Of a stretch of 64,000 nucleotides of DNA, positions 7,651 through 17,513 are shown piece after piece. The first letter of the stretch is position 1. The number at the start of each line of letters is the position of its first letter. Source of the stretch: Candidatus Dependentiae bacterium (lineage in GTDB: Bacteria; Babelota; Babeliae; Babelales; Vermiphilaceae); NCBI GenBank assembly GCA_020431705.1, contig JAGQHQ010000002.1, positions 1-64,000 of the forward strand. The letters are read 5' to 3'. The translations under genes were made by a program, and so were the position numbers. The notes beneath the pieces were generated by a model. The model was not told the DNA's origin and searched no databases. It was given only the letters and a program-made list of their open reading frames with translations.

Positions 7651-10600
7651 TTATAACTTGATTTGTGCAGAAATATTGTGCTTTGCTAGTGTATAGAGCG
7701 TGTTATCATCGAGTGCAATTTTTTTATTGGTTATTAAACACAAGTTTTTGCCATTTTCACAAAACAAAATTTCTAGTGGAATGCTACCATCGACTAATGT
7801 TTCTTCGAGGTTTTTTAGTAATGTTGTATCAAAAGTATTAGGTAGTGTTAGAGATGCTTTAAAGATCTGTTTCCATTCTTTTAAAATAAGTTCAATTGGC
7901 ATAAATTCATTTGCTTTAATTTTACATTTCTGTGTTGTGGTTAAGTCGACAAATCCTTTTGCTACAAATACGTGATACTCGCTTGTTAGCCATTGTTCAA
8001 CAGACTGGAATATTTTGGGAAACAAAATGATTTCAGCAACACCAGACATATCTTCAAGTTGGACAAAGGCCATGCGGTCACCTTTTTTAGTTATTATCTC
8101 CTTTTTGCTTTTGAGCAATCCGCAAGTAAGTGCTAACGGTTCTTGTTGTTGGTTGTACGTTTGTGTATGTGTAAGAATGTCTGTGATGGCTGTTGGAGCA
8201 AACCAATTTATTTGTGTGCGATATGTCTCAAGTGGATGAGAGCTTAAATAGAACCCAACAACATCTTGCTCTTTTTCTAACTTTTCTTTGTCTGTCCATT
8301 CAGCAAGTGGTTGATAGGTATATAAATCTGGTTCATCTTTTTTTTCACCATTATTGATAAATAAACCCATTTGTCCAGTGAGCTCTGCTTTCTTTTTTTC
8401 TAATGCAAGCTCGATAATACGAGAAAGCTCCTTATGCTGTTGTGCTCGATTACCTGGCAAATGATCAAACGCACCAGCATAGATCAAATGTTCAATCACA
8501 CGCTTATTTGAGGTTCGTAAATCAATTTGAGTACAGAAATCAAGCAAATCAATAAAGAGTTTTTTCTTCCGTGTTGCAATGATATTGTCAAGTGAAGCGT
8601 GCCCAACACTCTTAATACCCTGTAATCCAAAAATTATTTTGCCATCAACAACCGTGAAATCAACTTCTGAGCGGTTAATATTGGGTGGAATAATCTCTAA
8701 TCCCATATCTTTTGCTTCTTGTAAATAAAAAGACATTTTATCTGCACTGGTTGCCTCAAGTGATATCAAGCATGCCATAAACTCAGCAGGATAATTTGCT
8801 TTTAAATATGCTGTTTGATATGCGATTAATCCATATGCTGCCGAGTGTGATTTGTTGAAACCGTATCCTGCAAAGTAGGCCATCAAGTCAAAAAGCTCAC
8901 CAGCTTTTTGTTTATCAAAGCCATTTTTTTGTGCACCATCTAAAAAGAGTGCTCGTTGCTCTTTCATCACCTCAACTTTTTTCTTGCCCATTGCACGGCG
9001 TAAGATATCGGATTGTCCAAGTGAATATCCCGCAATAGTTGAAGCAATTTTCATAACTTGTTCTTGATAAACAATAACACCATAAGTTGGTTTTAAGATA
9101 GGCTCGAGTTCTTTAAATAGATAGGTAATTTTTTGTCGTCCATGTTTACGCTCAATAAAATCATCTACCATTCCAGAGCCAAGTGGGCCAGGGCGATACA
9201 ATGCATTTACAGCAATAATATCTTCAAATGTTTCTGGTTGCAGTTTGCGTAACACTTCTTTTAAACCTTCAGATTCTAGTTGGAATACACCAGATGTTTT
9301 ACCCGCACAAATAAGCTCAAATGTTTTTCTGTCATCAAGGTGTAGCATATCAATATTAATATCAACACTGTGGTTTTTTTTGATTAACGTAACGGCGCGA
9401 TCGACAAGTGTTAAGTTTTTGAGTCCCAAAAAATCAATCTTCAGAAAACCAAGACTCTCAAGTTCTGTCATCGCATATTGTGTGACTAATTCAGCTGTTT
9501 TTGGTGGTACATATACCGGTAGTACTTCATCAACTGGCTCAGGTGAGATCACAATACCGGCAGCGTGTTTTGATGCATGGCGTGTTAACCCTTCAAGGCG
9601 AAATGCGAGATCAAATAATTTTTGAGCTTTTGGATTATTGTCGATTAATTCTTGCAATCGTGGCTCTTGCTCAAGTGCTTGTTTGAGGGTAATTTTAAGT
9701 TGATCAGGAATCAAAGAGGTGATAGCATTAGAATCTTCAAAAGAAAAACCAAGTGCACGTGCTACATCCTTAATTACACCTTTTGCCATCATTGTACCAA
9801 AAGTAATAATTTGGCAAACTTTATCATGTCCGTATTTATCGCGAACGTAACCAATAACAACATCCCGTCCTTCAATACAGAAATCGATATCAATATCAGG
9901 CATTGTCACACGCTCAGGATTCAAAAATCTTTCAAAAAGTAAATTATATTTAAGTGGGTCGATGTTGGTTATTTCTAAACACCAGGCAACAAGTGAACCA
10001 GCAGCAGATCCACGTCCTGGGCCAACGGGAATTTTTTTTGCACGTGCCCATTGAATAAAATCACTTACTACTAAAAAGTAGCCGACAAAACCCATATCGA
10101 TAATTAGATTCATTTCTTCATAAAGGCGTGCTTGATAAACATTTTTCTGAACATTATCAATACGTTTTTTATCAATTAATTTCTGTAAACCACGTTGGCA
10201 TAAAAACTTAAAATGTTCTTCAGGACTTTTTTGATCAGGAATATCAAACTTGGGGAAAAATAATTTGCCTGTTTCAAAGTCAAAATTACACATATCAGCA
10301 ATCTCACCAGCTTGCCAAATGGCTTCTTCGTGTCCTTTGAATTCTTCAAGCATCTGCTGTGTAGTACGCATATAGACTCGGCAATCGCCAAAACTATAGC
10401 GGTTTGGATCGGTTATTTTGCCGTGTGTTTGAATAGAAAGCATTACTTCGTGTGCTTCGTGATCCGCAAGGGTGGGAAAATGGCAATCTCCAGTAGCAAC
10501 AGTTTTAACACCGCGTATTTTGCTGATATCAAACAGTTGTTGATTTAATACTTTTTGTTCATCTTGATCTTCTGGTTGTACTTCAAGGTAAAAACGCTCT

Positions 10601-11097
10601 TCACCAAAATATTTTAAAAACCAATCAATTTGTGTGTTTGCTTCTTTAGTTTTACTATGTTTTAATAATTGTGGAATATGACCACCCAGGCACGCAGATG
10701 TTGCGATCAGACCTTCTGAGTATTCTTGTAGAGTATTGTAATCAATACGTGGCTTGAAATAAAAACCTTTTTGATATGCAAAAGAAATTAATTTGCATAA
10801 ATTTTTATACCCAATTTCATTTTGAACTAGCAAAATCAAATGATAATACTTTTTATCAATTTGTTTTATTGCTACATCTTCGGTTAAGTATGCTTCCATA
10901 CCTAAAATTGGCTTGATATTAGCTTTTTTACATTTTTGAAAAAATTTAACGGCACCGAAAATATTGCCGTGATCAGTGATGGCAAGTGATCTCCATTGTT
11001 GTTCTTTGCCAAAGGATATCAGTCGATCAAGGCTGATAGCACCGTCTAAAAGCGAAAAATCTGTATGTAAATGTAAATGGGTAAAATGTTTTTCCAT
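7651..11097 (-). CDS. dnaE: DNA polymerase III alpha subunit
   Basis: The replicative polymerase catalytic subunit, about 1148 residues, normal length. The N-terminal PHP domain keeps metal-binding motifs (THLHLHTDFSLLDGA, ITDHGN, GDCHF). The polymerase core has PDIDIDF near residue 402, GPGRGSAAGSLVAW before it, and KIDFLGLKNLT with the third Asp further on. A helix-hairpin-helix region follows (SHSAAYGLIAYQTAYLKANYP). Near residue 1015 is the OB fold (MAFVQLEDMSGVAEIILFP). I favour the ATG at 11097; a GTG two codons upstream is also possible and neither has a strong ribosome binding site. The PHP metal residues look intact, so it may retain phosphoesterase or proofreading activity. Confidence 0.96.
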   Translation of the reverse strand: MEKHFTHLHLHTDFSLLDGAISLDRLISFGKEQQWRSLAITDHGNIFGAVKFFQKCKKANIKPILGMEAYLTEDVAIKQIDKKYYHLILLVQNEIGYKNLCKLISFAYQKGFYFKPRIDYNTLQEYSEGLIATSACLGGHIPQLLKHSKTKEANTQIDWFLKYFGEERFYLEVQPEDQDEQKVLNQQLFDISKIRGVKTVATGDCHFPTLADHEAHEVMLSIQTHGKITDPNRYSFGDCRVYMRTTQQMLEEFKGHEEAIWQAGEIADMCNFDFETGKLFFPKFDIPDQKSPEEHFKFLCQRGLQKLIDKKRIDNVQKNVYQARLYEEMNLIIDMGFVGYFLVVSDFIQWARAKKIPVGPGRGSAAGSLVAWCLEITNIDPLKYNLLFERFLNPERVTMPDIDIDFCIEGRDVVIGYVRDKYGHDKVCQIITFGTMMAKGVIKDVARALGFSFEDSNAITSLIPDQLKITLKQALEQEPRLQELIDNNPKAQKLFDLAFRLEGLTRHASKHAAGIVISPEPVDEVLPVYVPPKTAELVTQYAMTELESLGFLKIDFLGLKNLTLVDRAVTLIKKNHSVDINIDMLHLDDRKTFELICAGKTSGVFQLESEGLKEVLRKLQPETFEDIIAVNALYRPGPLGSGMVDDFIERKHGRQKITYLFKELEPILKPTYGVIVYQEQVMKIASTIAGYSLGQSDILRRAMGKKKVEVMKEQRALFLDGAQKNGFDKQKAGELFDLMAYFAGYGFNKSHSAAYGLIAYQTAYLKANYPAEFMACLISLEATSADKMSFYLQEAKDMGLEIIPPNINRSEVDFTVVDGKIIFGLQGIKSVGHASLDNIIATRKKKLFIDLLDFCTQIDLRTSNKRVIEHLIYAGAFDHLPGNRAQQHKELSRIIELALEKKKAELTGQMGLFINNGEKKDEPDLYTYQPLAEWTDKEKLEKEQDVVGFYLSSHPLETYRTQINWFAPTAITDILTHTQTYNQQQEPLALTCGLLKSKKEIITKKGDRMAFVQLEDMSGVAEIILFPKIFQSVEQWLTSEYHVFVAKGFVDLTTTQKCKIKANEFMPIELILKEWKQIFKASLTLPNTFDTTLLKNLEETLVDGSIPLEILFCENGKNLCLITNKKIALDDNTLYTLAKHNISAQIKL

Positions 11098-11290
11098 ACT
11101 CACGTTTGCATAATTAATTTTCTATTTTTGAAAGTGTATAGCAAAGGGAGAAAAATGTTGAGAGAAAAATGTTTTTTGATTAATTAGATGGTGAAATTGT
11201 GTTATACATAACTCAATTTTAATGGTATCATTATCTGTGATAAAAACCACTAAATATTGAAAATAGAAACTATTTGCGTTGGGCCCTAGA

Positions 11291-12562
11291 ATGAAAAAAA
11301 TTATATTAGTTATTGTAGGTGTGTTATCTGCTTTGCTATTGCAGGGCCGTGTTGTTGCCATGGAGGATAAGGGTGATTTATTTTCCAATAGAATTTTAAG
11401 CGAAAATTGCTACTCTAATAGGGTGTATATAGAGGTGAGTGATGTAAACAGTTATAAGATTCAAAGACAAAGAAAAAAAGTCTGTGGGGTGTCTTATAAA
11501 GAAATTTTAAGTCGTCCTTATCAACAAAATAAAGTAGCCACCACATCTGATAAAGATAAGATATATCACACAAATAGTGCTTTATGTGATGGCCCCAACA
11601 AAAACAATTTAACTCTTTTTTGTGTAGTAACGCGATTTTTTAATAAAAAAGACGACACAGAGATTTGTAACGACAAATATCACCCAAAAACTCAATTTAT
11701 TGTATACAACAAAACAACTAAAGAGCAAGGAAAAAAAGTTAAAAAGCAAGAATATCCTTCCTATATTTTTGGGAAAGTCCATATTAGTGCAATTGCAATT
11801 CATCCCAAAGAAAAACTATTTTACTATGCTGGGGAATATGGTTTTGAAAAATCTGATGGTTATCGCTACTTTTTCGGTTTTTCAAGTATGGATGCGGAAA
11901 AGTCGTTAAGAATGAAAACCAATTTTAAAATAAAAAAAGTTTCTGTTCTACCTGAGTTGCATAAATTATGTTTACTTTGCGCTGATGGTACAATTAATAT
12001 GGTTCAATTAGCAGAAGATGATACATTAGGTGTTATACATTATAATGATAAAGTAGAAGATAATGATAAAGTAGAAGCTCTCGAAAAATTTTCAAATATA
12101 TGTGATATTGCTGTTAATCCTACTACTATTGCCGGCCTTATTAAGGTCAATAAAGGTCAAAAAAATAGCCAAATTAAGTTGTATGACATTCTGCATAAAA
12201 ATTATCGTATAATACAACTTAATTGTAACGTGGATAAGATATGGTTATCAGACAAGGGCCTTTATTTTGAAAACAATAATAAGGAATTTGAATCAGAGAA
12301 AAAAGAAAAAGTTGAAAGAAAATCACAGCAAAAGATCGGGAACAAAAGAAAAAACAGAAGGTTTTTATTTACAGCTTTTGGAGGAGTTGCTTTGCTTGGC
12401 ACATGTGCAATTTGTTATAAAATGCTACAAAATAATATGAAAACAAATGTAGCTGTAGAGATGTCTGCTTCTTGTGCTGCGCAAATAGTTAATAACCAAA
12501 CATGGTGGCAAAAAGCGGGCTGCCTGGTAAGTTCTCTCTTTTCAAAAATTAGATGGTGGTAA
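11291..12562 (+). CDS. Exported protein with degenerate beta-propeller-like repeats and a C-terminal membrane segment
   Basis: The start at 11291 (MKKIILVIVGVLSALLLQG) gives a clear signal peptide, but there is no obvious ribosome binding site. Residues about 130-330 contain WD40-like strands: AIAIHPKEKLFYYAG, then VLPELHKLCLLCADGTINMVQL, then ICDIAVNPTTIAGLI, then KIWLSDKGLYF. A Lys/Glu-rich linker and a transmembrane helix (FTAFGGVALLGTCAICYKML) follow near residue 370. About 45 residues remain after it, including a Trp-rich end. It lies between the divergent dnaE and the convergent yicC. The propeller call is inference from strand periodicity and the ADGTI-type turn. Confidence 0.55.
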   Translation: MKKIILVIVGVLSALLLQGRVVAMEDKGDLFSNRILSENCYSNRVYIEVSDVNSYKIQRQRKKVCGVSYKEILSRPYQQNKVATTSDKDKIYHTNSALCDGPNKNNLTLFCVVTRFFNKKDDTEICNDKYHPKTQFIVYNKTTKEQGKKVKKQEYPSYIFGKVHISAIAIHPKEKLFYYAGEYGFEKSDGYRYFFGFSSMDAEKSLRMKTNFKIKKVSVLPELHKLCLLCADGTINMVQLAEDDTLGVIHYNDKVEDNDKVEALEKFSNICDIAVNPTTIAGLIKVNKGQKNSQIKLYDILHKNYRIIQLNCNVDKIWLSDKGLYFENNNKEFESEKKEKVERKSQQKIGNKRKNRRFLFTAFGGVALLGTCAICYKMLQNNMKTNVAVEMSASCAAQIVNNQTWWQKAGCLVSSLFSKIRWW

Positions 12563-12567
12563 TTATA

Positions 12568-13461
12568 CTATACAATGTTTTGTGTTTGCTCACGTGCTTT
12601 TTCTAATTCAACTTTTATATCAATTGCGCGAGTGCTAATACCAGCATCAGAGCACTTAGCTGTAATAGTATTAATTTCACGTGAAAGTTCTTGAAGAGTA
12701 AAGTCTAGTCGCTTGCCCTTTTCTATTTTTTTATCTTCAATTAGTTTTTGAAGATTCTCTATATGGCTTTTGAATCGAGTAATTTCTTCGTGTATATCAA
12801 TTTTATCAAGTACCACGTATACAGCACTTCTGCCAATTTCCATAAGCTTATTTTTGTCAGCTTCAAGTGTTTGTAATTCTGTATCAACAAATTTTTTCTT
12901 TTTTTCCATCAATGCGATGGCTTCTTTTTCTACTGCAATCATTTCTTTGTTTATGACTGTAATACGTTCTTGCAAATCATTTGCAAGCATGGCACCTTCT
13001 TTTTTTTGTTCTTTAATTAAAAGGGCGATAATGCTATCAAGTGTTTGTAAAATATGGTTCACAGATTCTTTACTAATTTGTTGTTCTTGTACGGTAAAAA
13101 TATTTGGAAGTTGAATGATATGTTTTATCTCAATATCGCCAGAAACATTAGATTTTTTTTGTATTTGTTGGATAGCATTGACATAACTAGTGACAGTATT
13201 GATTGCTGGAGCGACAGCGCCTTTAAAAATACCTAAGTCGGCAACATGAATTGTGCATTGTACATACCCACGAAACAATTTTTTCTTTAGTTTTTTAATT
13301 ATTTCCGTTTCCAGATTACTCAATGGGTGTGGTAAACGACAACTTACCTCAAAAAAACGAGAGTTAAGAGATTTTATGCTAATGGTTGCTCCTACAGAAG
13401 CGCCATCATCAAGGATAAGTGTAACTGATTGTGTTGCAAAACCGGTCATGCTACGAATCAT
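12568..13461 (-). CDS. yicC: YicC/YloC family endoribonuclease
   Basis: The family was long a conserved stress-induced protein of unknown role and has more recently been described as an endoribonuclease. The 297-residue length fits. The N-terminus MIRSMTGFA is the family hallmark, then SLNSRFFEVSCRLP. The C-terminal DUF1732-like end keeps RLDFTLQELSREINTI followed by KVELEKAREQTQNIV. AAAGGATCC precedes the ATG. It is 10 bp downstream of yebC on the same strand, so the two are probably co-transcribed. The usual neighbour gmk is absent. Confidence 0.92.
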   Translation of the reverse strand: MIRSMTGFATQSVTLILDDGASVGATISIKSLNSRFFEVSCRLPHPLSNLETEIIKKLKKKLFRGYVQCTIHVADLGIFKGAVAPAINTVTSYVNAIQQIQKKSNVSGDIEIKHIIQLPNIFTVQEQQISKESVNHILQTLDSIIALLIKEQKKEGAMLANDLQERITVINKEMIAVEKEAIALMEKKKKFVDTELQTLEADKNKLMEIGRSAVYVVLDKIDIHEEITRFKSHIENLQKLIEDKKIEKGKRLDFTLQELSREINTITAKCSDAGISTRAIDIKVELEKAREQTQNIV

Positions 13462-13471
13462 AGGATCCTTT

Positions 13472-14188
13472 TTATGCTAAGTTTGTATATACATTTTGAA
13501 CGTCATCATTTTCCTCTAGTAGGTTCAAAAAATCATATGCTTCATGAGCTTGGTCTTCTGGTAAATCAACGTTATTTTGAGCAATGCGTTCAATGTCAGC
13601 GCTTTCAATTGTAACAGTTTCTTCTTCAATACTTTTTTTTATTTTATCTATTTCTTTTGGATTGCATATCACAGTAAACATATCATCATCATCATATTGC
13701 AGGTCGCTTATGTCAAAATCAAGTAAAAGTTCCAGTAACTCATCTTCAGTTCTATCGGTTTTTAAGCGGATAACCCCTTTGGGTTCAAACATCCAGCTGA
13801 CAGATCCAGTTTCTGCTAGATTACCACCATGTTTGGAAAATATATGGCGTAATGCTGCAACAGTCCTATTTTTATTATCTGTTAGAGATTCTATAATTAC
13901 GGCTATGCCATATGGGCCGTAACCTTCGTACGTATGTTCTTCGTAACTTACACCAGGAAGTTCACCTGTACCTTTTTTAACTGCACGGATTGCATTTTCT
14001 TGTGGCATATTAATGGCCTTCGCTTGTTCTAATAATGTGCGCAAACGAGCATTTCCAGAAGGATCGCCACCACCAGCACGAGCAACTACTGTAATTTCTT
14101 TGATAAGTTTAGTAAACGCCTTTCCTCGTTTACTATCTTCTTTTGCTTTTTTATGTTTTATTTTTGACCATTTATTGTGCCCTGCCAT
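13472..14188 (-). CDS. yebC: YebC/PmpR family protein
   Basis: The family covers DNA-binding transcription regulators; some members have been linked to translation. The signature start MAGHNKWSKIKHKKAKEDSKRG is intact. It also has AIRAVKKGTGELPG, ...YEGYGPYGIAVIIE and GGNLAETGSVSWMFE. The 238-residue length is typical. AGGAG lies about 8 nt before the ATG. In many bacteria yebC neighbours the ruv genes, and here ruvB lies 169 bp upstream on the same strand while ruvA and ruvC are elsewhere. Confidence 0.95.
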   Translation of the reverse strand: MAGHNKWSKIKHKKAKEDSKRGKAFTKLIKEITVVARAGGGDPSGNARLRTLLEQAKAINMPQENAIRAVKKGTGELPGVSYEEHTYEGYGPYGIAVIIESLTDNKNRTVAALRHIFSKHGGNLAETGSVSWMFEPKGVIRLKTDRTEDELLELLLDFDISDLQYDDDDMFTVICNPKEIDKIKKSIEEETVTIESADIERIAQNNVDLPEDQAHEAYDFLNLLEENDDVQNVYTNLA

Positions 14189-14357
14189 CGGGAAATCTCC
14201 TGCTCATTTTCAAAAAATATTGCTTTGTCGTCAGTTTACCTGCTTATACTGACAATGTCGATTGGCTTGCATAAGGGTCAGGGGGGCCATATAACATGTT
14301 CCGACTAAATCATTTGGGATATGCTTATATACAGTTTCTAAAACATATCTGTTTCGA

Positions 14358-15383
14358 TTAGTCTAATATAAGTGAATTTTGTCCTAATAGCTTTTTTCTT
14401 AGAAGTGGTAATTTTTTATGGGGAATCTGACGCCCTCGGGGTGTTTTTTCCAAATATCCTTTTCTGAGTAAAAAAGGTTCATAAACAACTTCTATAGTGT
14501 CTTTGTCTTCTCCGATTAATGAAGCAAGGGTCTCCAAACCAACTGGTCCGCCATTAAAATTTTCTATAATTTTTTTGAGTATTTTGTTATCCACATTTGT
14601 TAACCCCTCTCTATCGATTCCTAAAAAAGAAAGTGCTTTTTGTACTAGTTTTTCATCTGCATTGTTATTGTTGTGTACTTGTGCAAAATCGCGTACTCGG
14701 CGTAATATTTTTTTTGCAATTCGTGGTGTTCCACGTGCACAGGTACCAATTTGTAGCGCGGAATTTTTATCAATGTTCAACCCTAAAAAGTTAGCGCTTT
14801 GTAACACAATTTCTGCAAGTTCTTGGTCCGTATAAAAATCAAGACGCTCAATAATACCAAAACGGCTATGCAATGGTGCAGATATGCTGCCACTTTTTGT
14901 TGTTGCACCAATTAGTGTAAATGGATTGACAGGCAGATTGATTGATTTTGCACCAGCTCCTTGTCCAATAATTACGTCAACGCGAAAATGTTCCATTGCG
15001 CTATATAGTACTTCTTCAACTGCTGTTGGCATACGATGAATTTCATCAATAAATAAAATGTCACGTGGTCCAAGGCTAGAAATAATGGCGACCAAATCTC
15101 CAGTGCGCTCCATCATAGGGCCGCTGCAAATTTTTATATTAACGCCCATAACCTCTGCCATAATGTGTGATAATGTTGTTTTACCTAGTCCGGGTGGGCC
15201 AAATAATAACAAATGATCGAGAGATTCTCCGCGCATTTTAGCAGCCTGTGTATACACATATAATTTTTTTTTAAGTTCTTTTTGACCAATATATTCATCA
15301 AATGTATGTGGATTAAAGTCTGTTGCTTGTTCTTCGGGTGTTTCTTGCAATGTGAGTATACTAATGTTTTTTAATTCTTCCAT
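14358..15383 (-). CDS. ruvB: Holliday junction branch-migration ATPase RuvB
   Basis: RuvB drives branch migration of Holliday junctions with RuvA. The 341-residue protein has Walker A GPPGLGKTTL near residue 65 and Walker B LFIDEIHRM. Sensor 1 is TLIGATTKSG, the arginine-finger region is HSRFGIIERLDFY, and the C-terminal winged helix carries GGPVGLETLASLIGED. The N-terminal DFNPHTFDEYIGQ is the standard RuvB opening. ruvA and ruvC are not in the window, so the RuvABC cluster is broken up in this genome. Confidence 0.96.
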   Translation of the reverse strand: MEELKNISILTLQETPEEQATDFNPHTFDEYIGQKELKKKLYVYTQAAKMRGESLDHLLLFGPPGLGKTTLSHIMAEVMGVNIKICSGPMMERTGDLVAIISSLGPRDILFIDEIHRMPTAVEEVLYSAMEHFRVDVIIGQGAGAKSINLPVNPFTLIGATTKSGSISAPLHSRFGIIERLDFYTDQELAEIVLQSANFLGLNIDKNSALQIGTCARGTPRIAKKILRRVRDFAQVHNNNNADEKLVQKALSFLGIDREGLTNVDNKILKKIIENFNGGPVGLETLASLIGEDKDTIEVVYEPFLLRKGYLEKTPRGRQIPHKKLPLLRKKLLGQNSLILD

Positions 15384-15518
15384 GCTTATTACTTTAGCTT
15401 ATTAATTTTTAATACTACTAAATACTATTATTTGATACACTGCAAGAGTAGTGTAGCATAACGAGAGGCGGGTTATGAAAAAAATTTTTTTTGGGGTGTT
15501 TGTTTGCATTCTTTAATT

Positions 15519-16628
15519 TTAATTGTGGATATAAAATCTTCTCATAGCAATACCACTTAACCAACCAAGCCCAGCATACGTAACCCATAAATTGCTCAAG
15601 CCATAACTAATGAGTGGCAGCGGGATACCAACAATTGGTAGCAGACCAGTAACCATACATAAATTAATAAGTGCTGAGAGCATAATTGGAATAATAATGC
15701 CAAGTGCCACAAGCTGTACAAAGTGGTCTTTAATATGAGCGATCATTATCAGTAGGCGAAAGAATAAAAACATATATAAACATAGAACAAAAAGAGCACC
15801 AATAAAGCCGCTTTCTTCTGCAATTACGGAGAAAATAAAATCAGTTCTGCTTTCAGGCAAAAAGCGTAACTTGTTTTGTGTACCTTTAAGAAACCCTTTG
15901 CCAAATAATCCGCCAGAACCAATAGCGATTTTTGACTGCTCAAGGTGGTATCGTTCTTTATTTTCATCGCCGTAGCCAACAAAAACAAGTATACGTCTTT
16001 TTTGGTAAGGTTTTAAAAAATGCCAAGAAATAGGGGCGGTAAGTAAAACAAGAATAAAACTGTAGGTAAAAAATTTTTTGTTGATTCCAGCACACCACAG
16101 AGTAATTAATCCACAAAAAAGAAGGACGAGTGCAGTGCCCAAATCTGGTTGCTTTACAATTAAAAGGAAGCTAAAACCAAGTATGAGTAAGATAGGAATA
16201 AAAGTGTTAAACGAAAACTGTGCAGTGTTATCTTTACGTTCATAAAGATAGTAAGTAACAAAGGCGGGGAAAAAGAGCTTGGCTAGTTCTGAAGGCTGTA
16301 GTCTAAAAAATGCTAAATCAACCCAACGCTGAGCACCCATACCCATTTTTCCTTTAACGATAGTGAAAATAAGCAGGCTGATAACACCAAGATAAATATA
16401 ATATCCCCATTTCATAAGACGGCGATAATCAAGAATGCTAAATAAAAAATAAATAACAAATCCAGAAGCAACACCGAATATTTGTTTTTTGAAAAATATA
16501 GAGTATGGTTGATCAGCTTTATATGTAGCGCTGAAAATAAAAAGTAGACCGATGGCAGAAAGGCTAAAGGTGAGTAAAAACGTAATCCAGTCAAAATGTT
16601 TTAGGTAGCGGTGTTGTTTAACTATCAT
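15519..16628 (-). CDS. rodA: Rod shape-determining protein RodA (SEDS peptidoglycan polymerase)
   Basis: The SEDS family glycosyltransferase polymerises lipid II for the side wall, with a class B penicillin-binding protein. About ten membrane helices are visible. Family motifs include GMGAQRWVDLAFFRLQPSELAKL, KQPDLGTALVL, LPESRTDFIFSVIAEE (the region of the catalytic Asp), and GIPLPLISYGLS near the end. I use the ATG at 16628 (MIVKQHRYLK); the frame also contains a GTG at 16661. Neither has a convincing ribosome binding site. Its presence implies a peptidoglycan wall. No mreB or PBP2 gene is in the window. Confidence 0.93.
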   Translation of the reverse strand: MIVKQHRYLKHFDWITFLLTFSLSAIGLLFIFSATYKADQPYSIFFKKQIFGVASGFVIYFLFSILDYRRLMKWGYYIYLGVISLLIFTIVKGKMGMGAQRWVDLAFFRLQPSELAKLFFPAFVTYYLYERKDNTAQFSFNTFIPILLILGFSFLLIVKQPDLGTALVLLFCGLITLWCAGINKKFFTYSFILVLLTAPISWHFLKPYQKRRILVFVGYGDENKERYHLEQSKIAIGSGGLFGKGFLKGTQNKLRFLPESRTDFIFSVIAEESGFIGALFVLCLYMFLFFRLLIMIAHIKDHFVQLVALGIIIPIMLSALINLCMVTGLLPIVGIPLPLISYGLSNLWVTYAGLGWLSGIAMRRFYIHN

Positions 16629-16670
16629 GTGTGTAGTGTTACAAAAAGTTGTTGTAGTCACAAGAAAAAA

Positions 16671-17513
16671 TCAGTCCAACTTACATACAGCTTTTATTTC
16701 TGCAATTAGTTGTTTAATTTTTTTTTCAGAAAAACCAAACTGTTTAAACATATTTTTATGTTGTGCTGCATCACGGCACAGAACAAAGCCTGCGTTTAAA
16801 AATTCTTGTTTTTGTTTTTTTGTAAGTGACGTAAGCGCAGTGATTGGGTGAAGCCCGAGTTGATCTATCATTGCGGGTAAATTTCCTGTTGACGGGTATG
16901 TCCAACTAATTAATCGTAAACCGACACACTCTCCATATTTTTCTGCAACACTTGTGAATTTGGTATTAGTTATTACCCAGCCTTGATGATAGTCGTGATT
17001 TATGGTACTGTCCCTTTTTTCACTTTCTTTCCATGCATTGTGTATATCATCAAATCGTGCTTTATTGTAGAGTGTAACTTTAACATCGGACTTCATATTC
17101 TGTCGGTTATGAAATTTACATTCAATTAAATAATGTTTGTTTTCTTTGCGTGCAATAATATCTATTTCGTACCAAATACATTTACCGTTAACTTGTTTGT
17201 TAATCTCCGTTGTGTAGCCTTGTGATTTGAGCAATTGTGCAATAAATTGTTCAAAAGGAAATCCAGCAGGCCCAAACTGTATTAATGCTTGTTTTAAATT
17301 ATATCGTGCAGCAATCGGGCGAGCTTCTTTGTGTAGCATTTTGGTAACAAATTCATGTACTTGTTGTGTGGTTTCCGGGCGTATTTTTTTTATTTCTTTA
17401 ATAATGTAATTAATCAAATGTGGTTTAGCGCCGGCCCGATGCAACGAGCGTTTAAACTTTTTCAAACTAAACCGTTCTTTTTTTCCCGATGACTTAGTGA
17501 TATAAAATGGCAT
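16671..17513 (-). CDS. ATP-cone domain fused to a PD-(D/E)xK nuclease-like domain
   Basis: In this 280-residue protein, residues 1-85 match the ATP-cone fold (FYITKSSGKKERFSLKKFKRSL, then the helix HEFVTKMLHKEA), a nucleotide-sensing module known from ribonucleotide reductase and NrdR. Residues 90-205 look like an Mrr-type restriction endonuclease fold: FPFEQFIAQLLKSQGY, D118 in YEIDIIAR and ECK at 131-133, giving the D-x(n)-ExK metal site. The C-terminal 55 residues contain two helix-hairpin-like units. The start overlaps the upstream gene at 17494-17802 by 20 bp, implying coupling. The role is unknown: DNA repair, phage defence or a nucleotide-gated nuclease are possible. Confidence 0.75.
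   Translation of the reverse strand: MPFYITKSSGKKERFSLKKFKRSLHRAGAKPHLINYIIKEIKKIRPETTQQVHEFVTKMLHKEARPIAARYNLKQALIQFGPAGFPFEQFIAQLLKSQGYTTEINKQVNGKCIWYEIDIIARKENKHYLIECKFHNRQNMKSDVKVTLYNKARFDDIHNAWKESEKRDSTINHDYHQGWVITNTKFTSVAEKYGECVGLRLISWTYPSTGNLPAMIDQLGLHPITALTSLTKKQKQEFLNAGFVLCRDAAQHKNMFKQFGFSEKKIKQLIAEIKAVCKLD

Noticed and set aside
14587-14595. TTATCCACA, a consensus DnaA box
   Set aside because: Single copy inside the ruvB coding sequence, with no AT-rich unwinding element or other boxes nearby; chance is likely.
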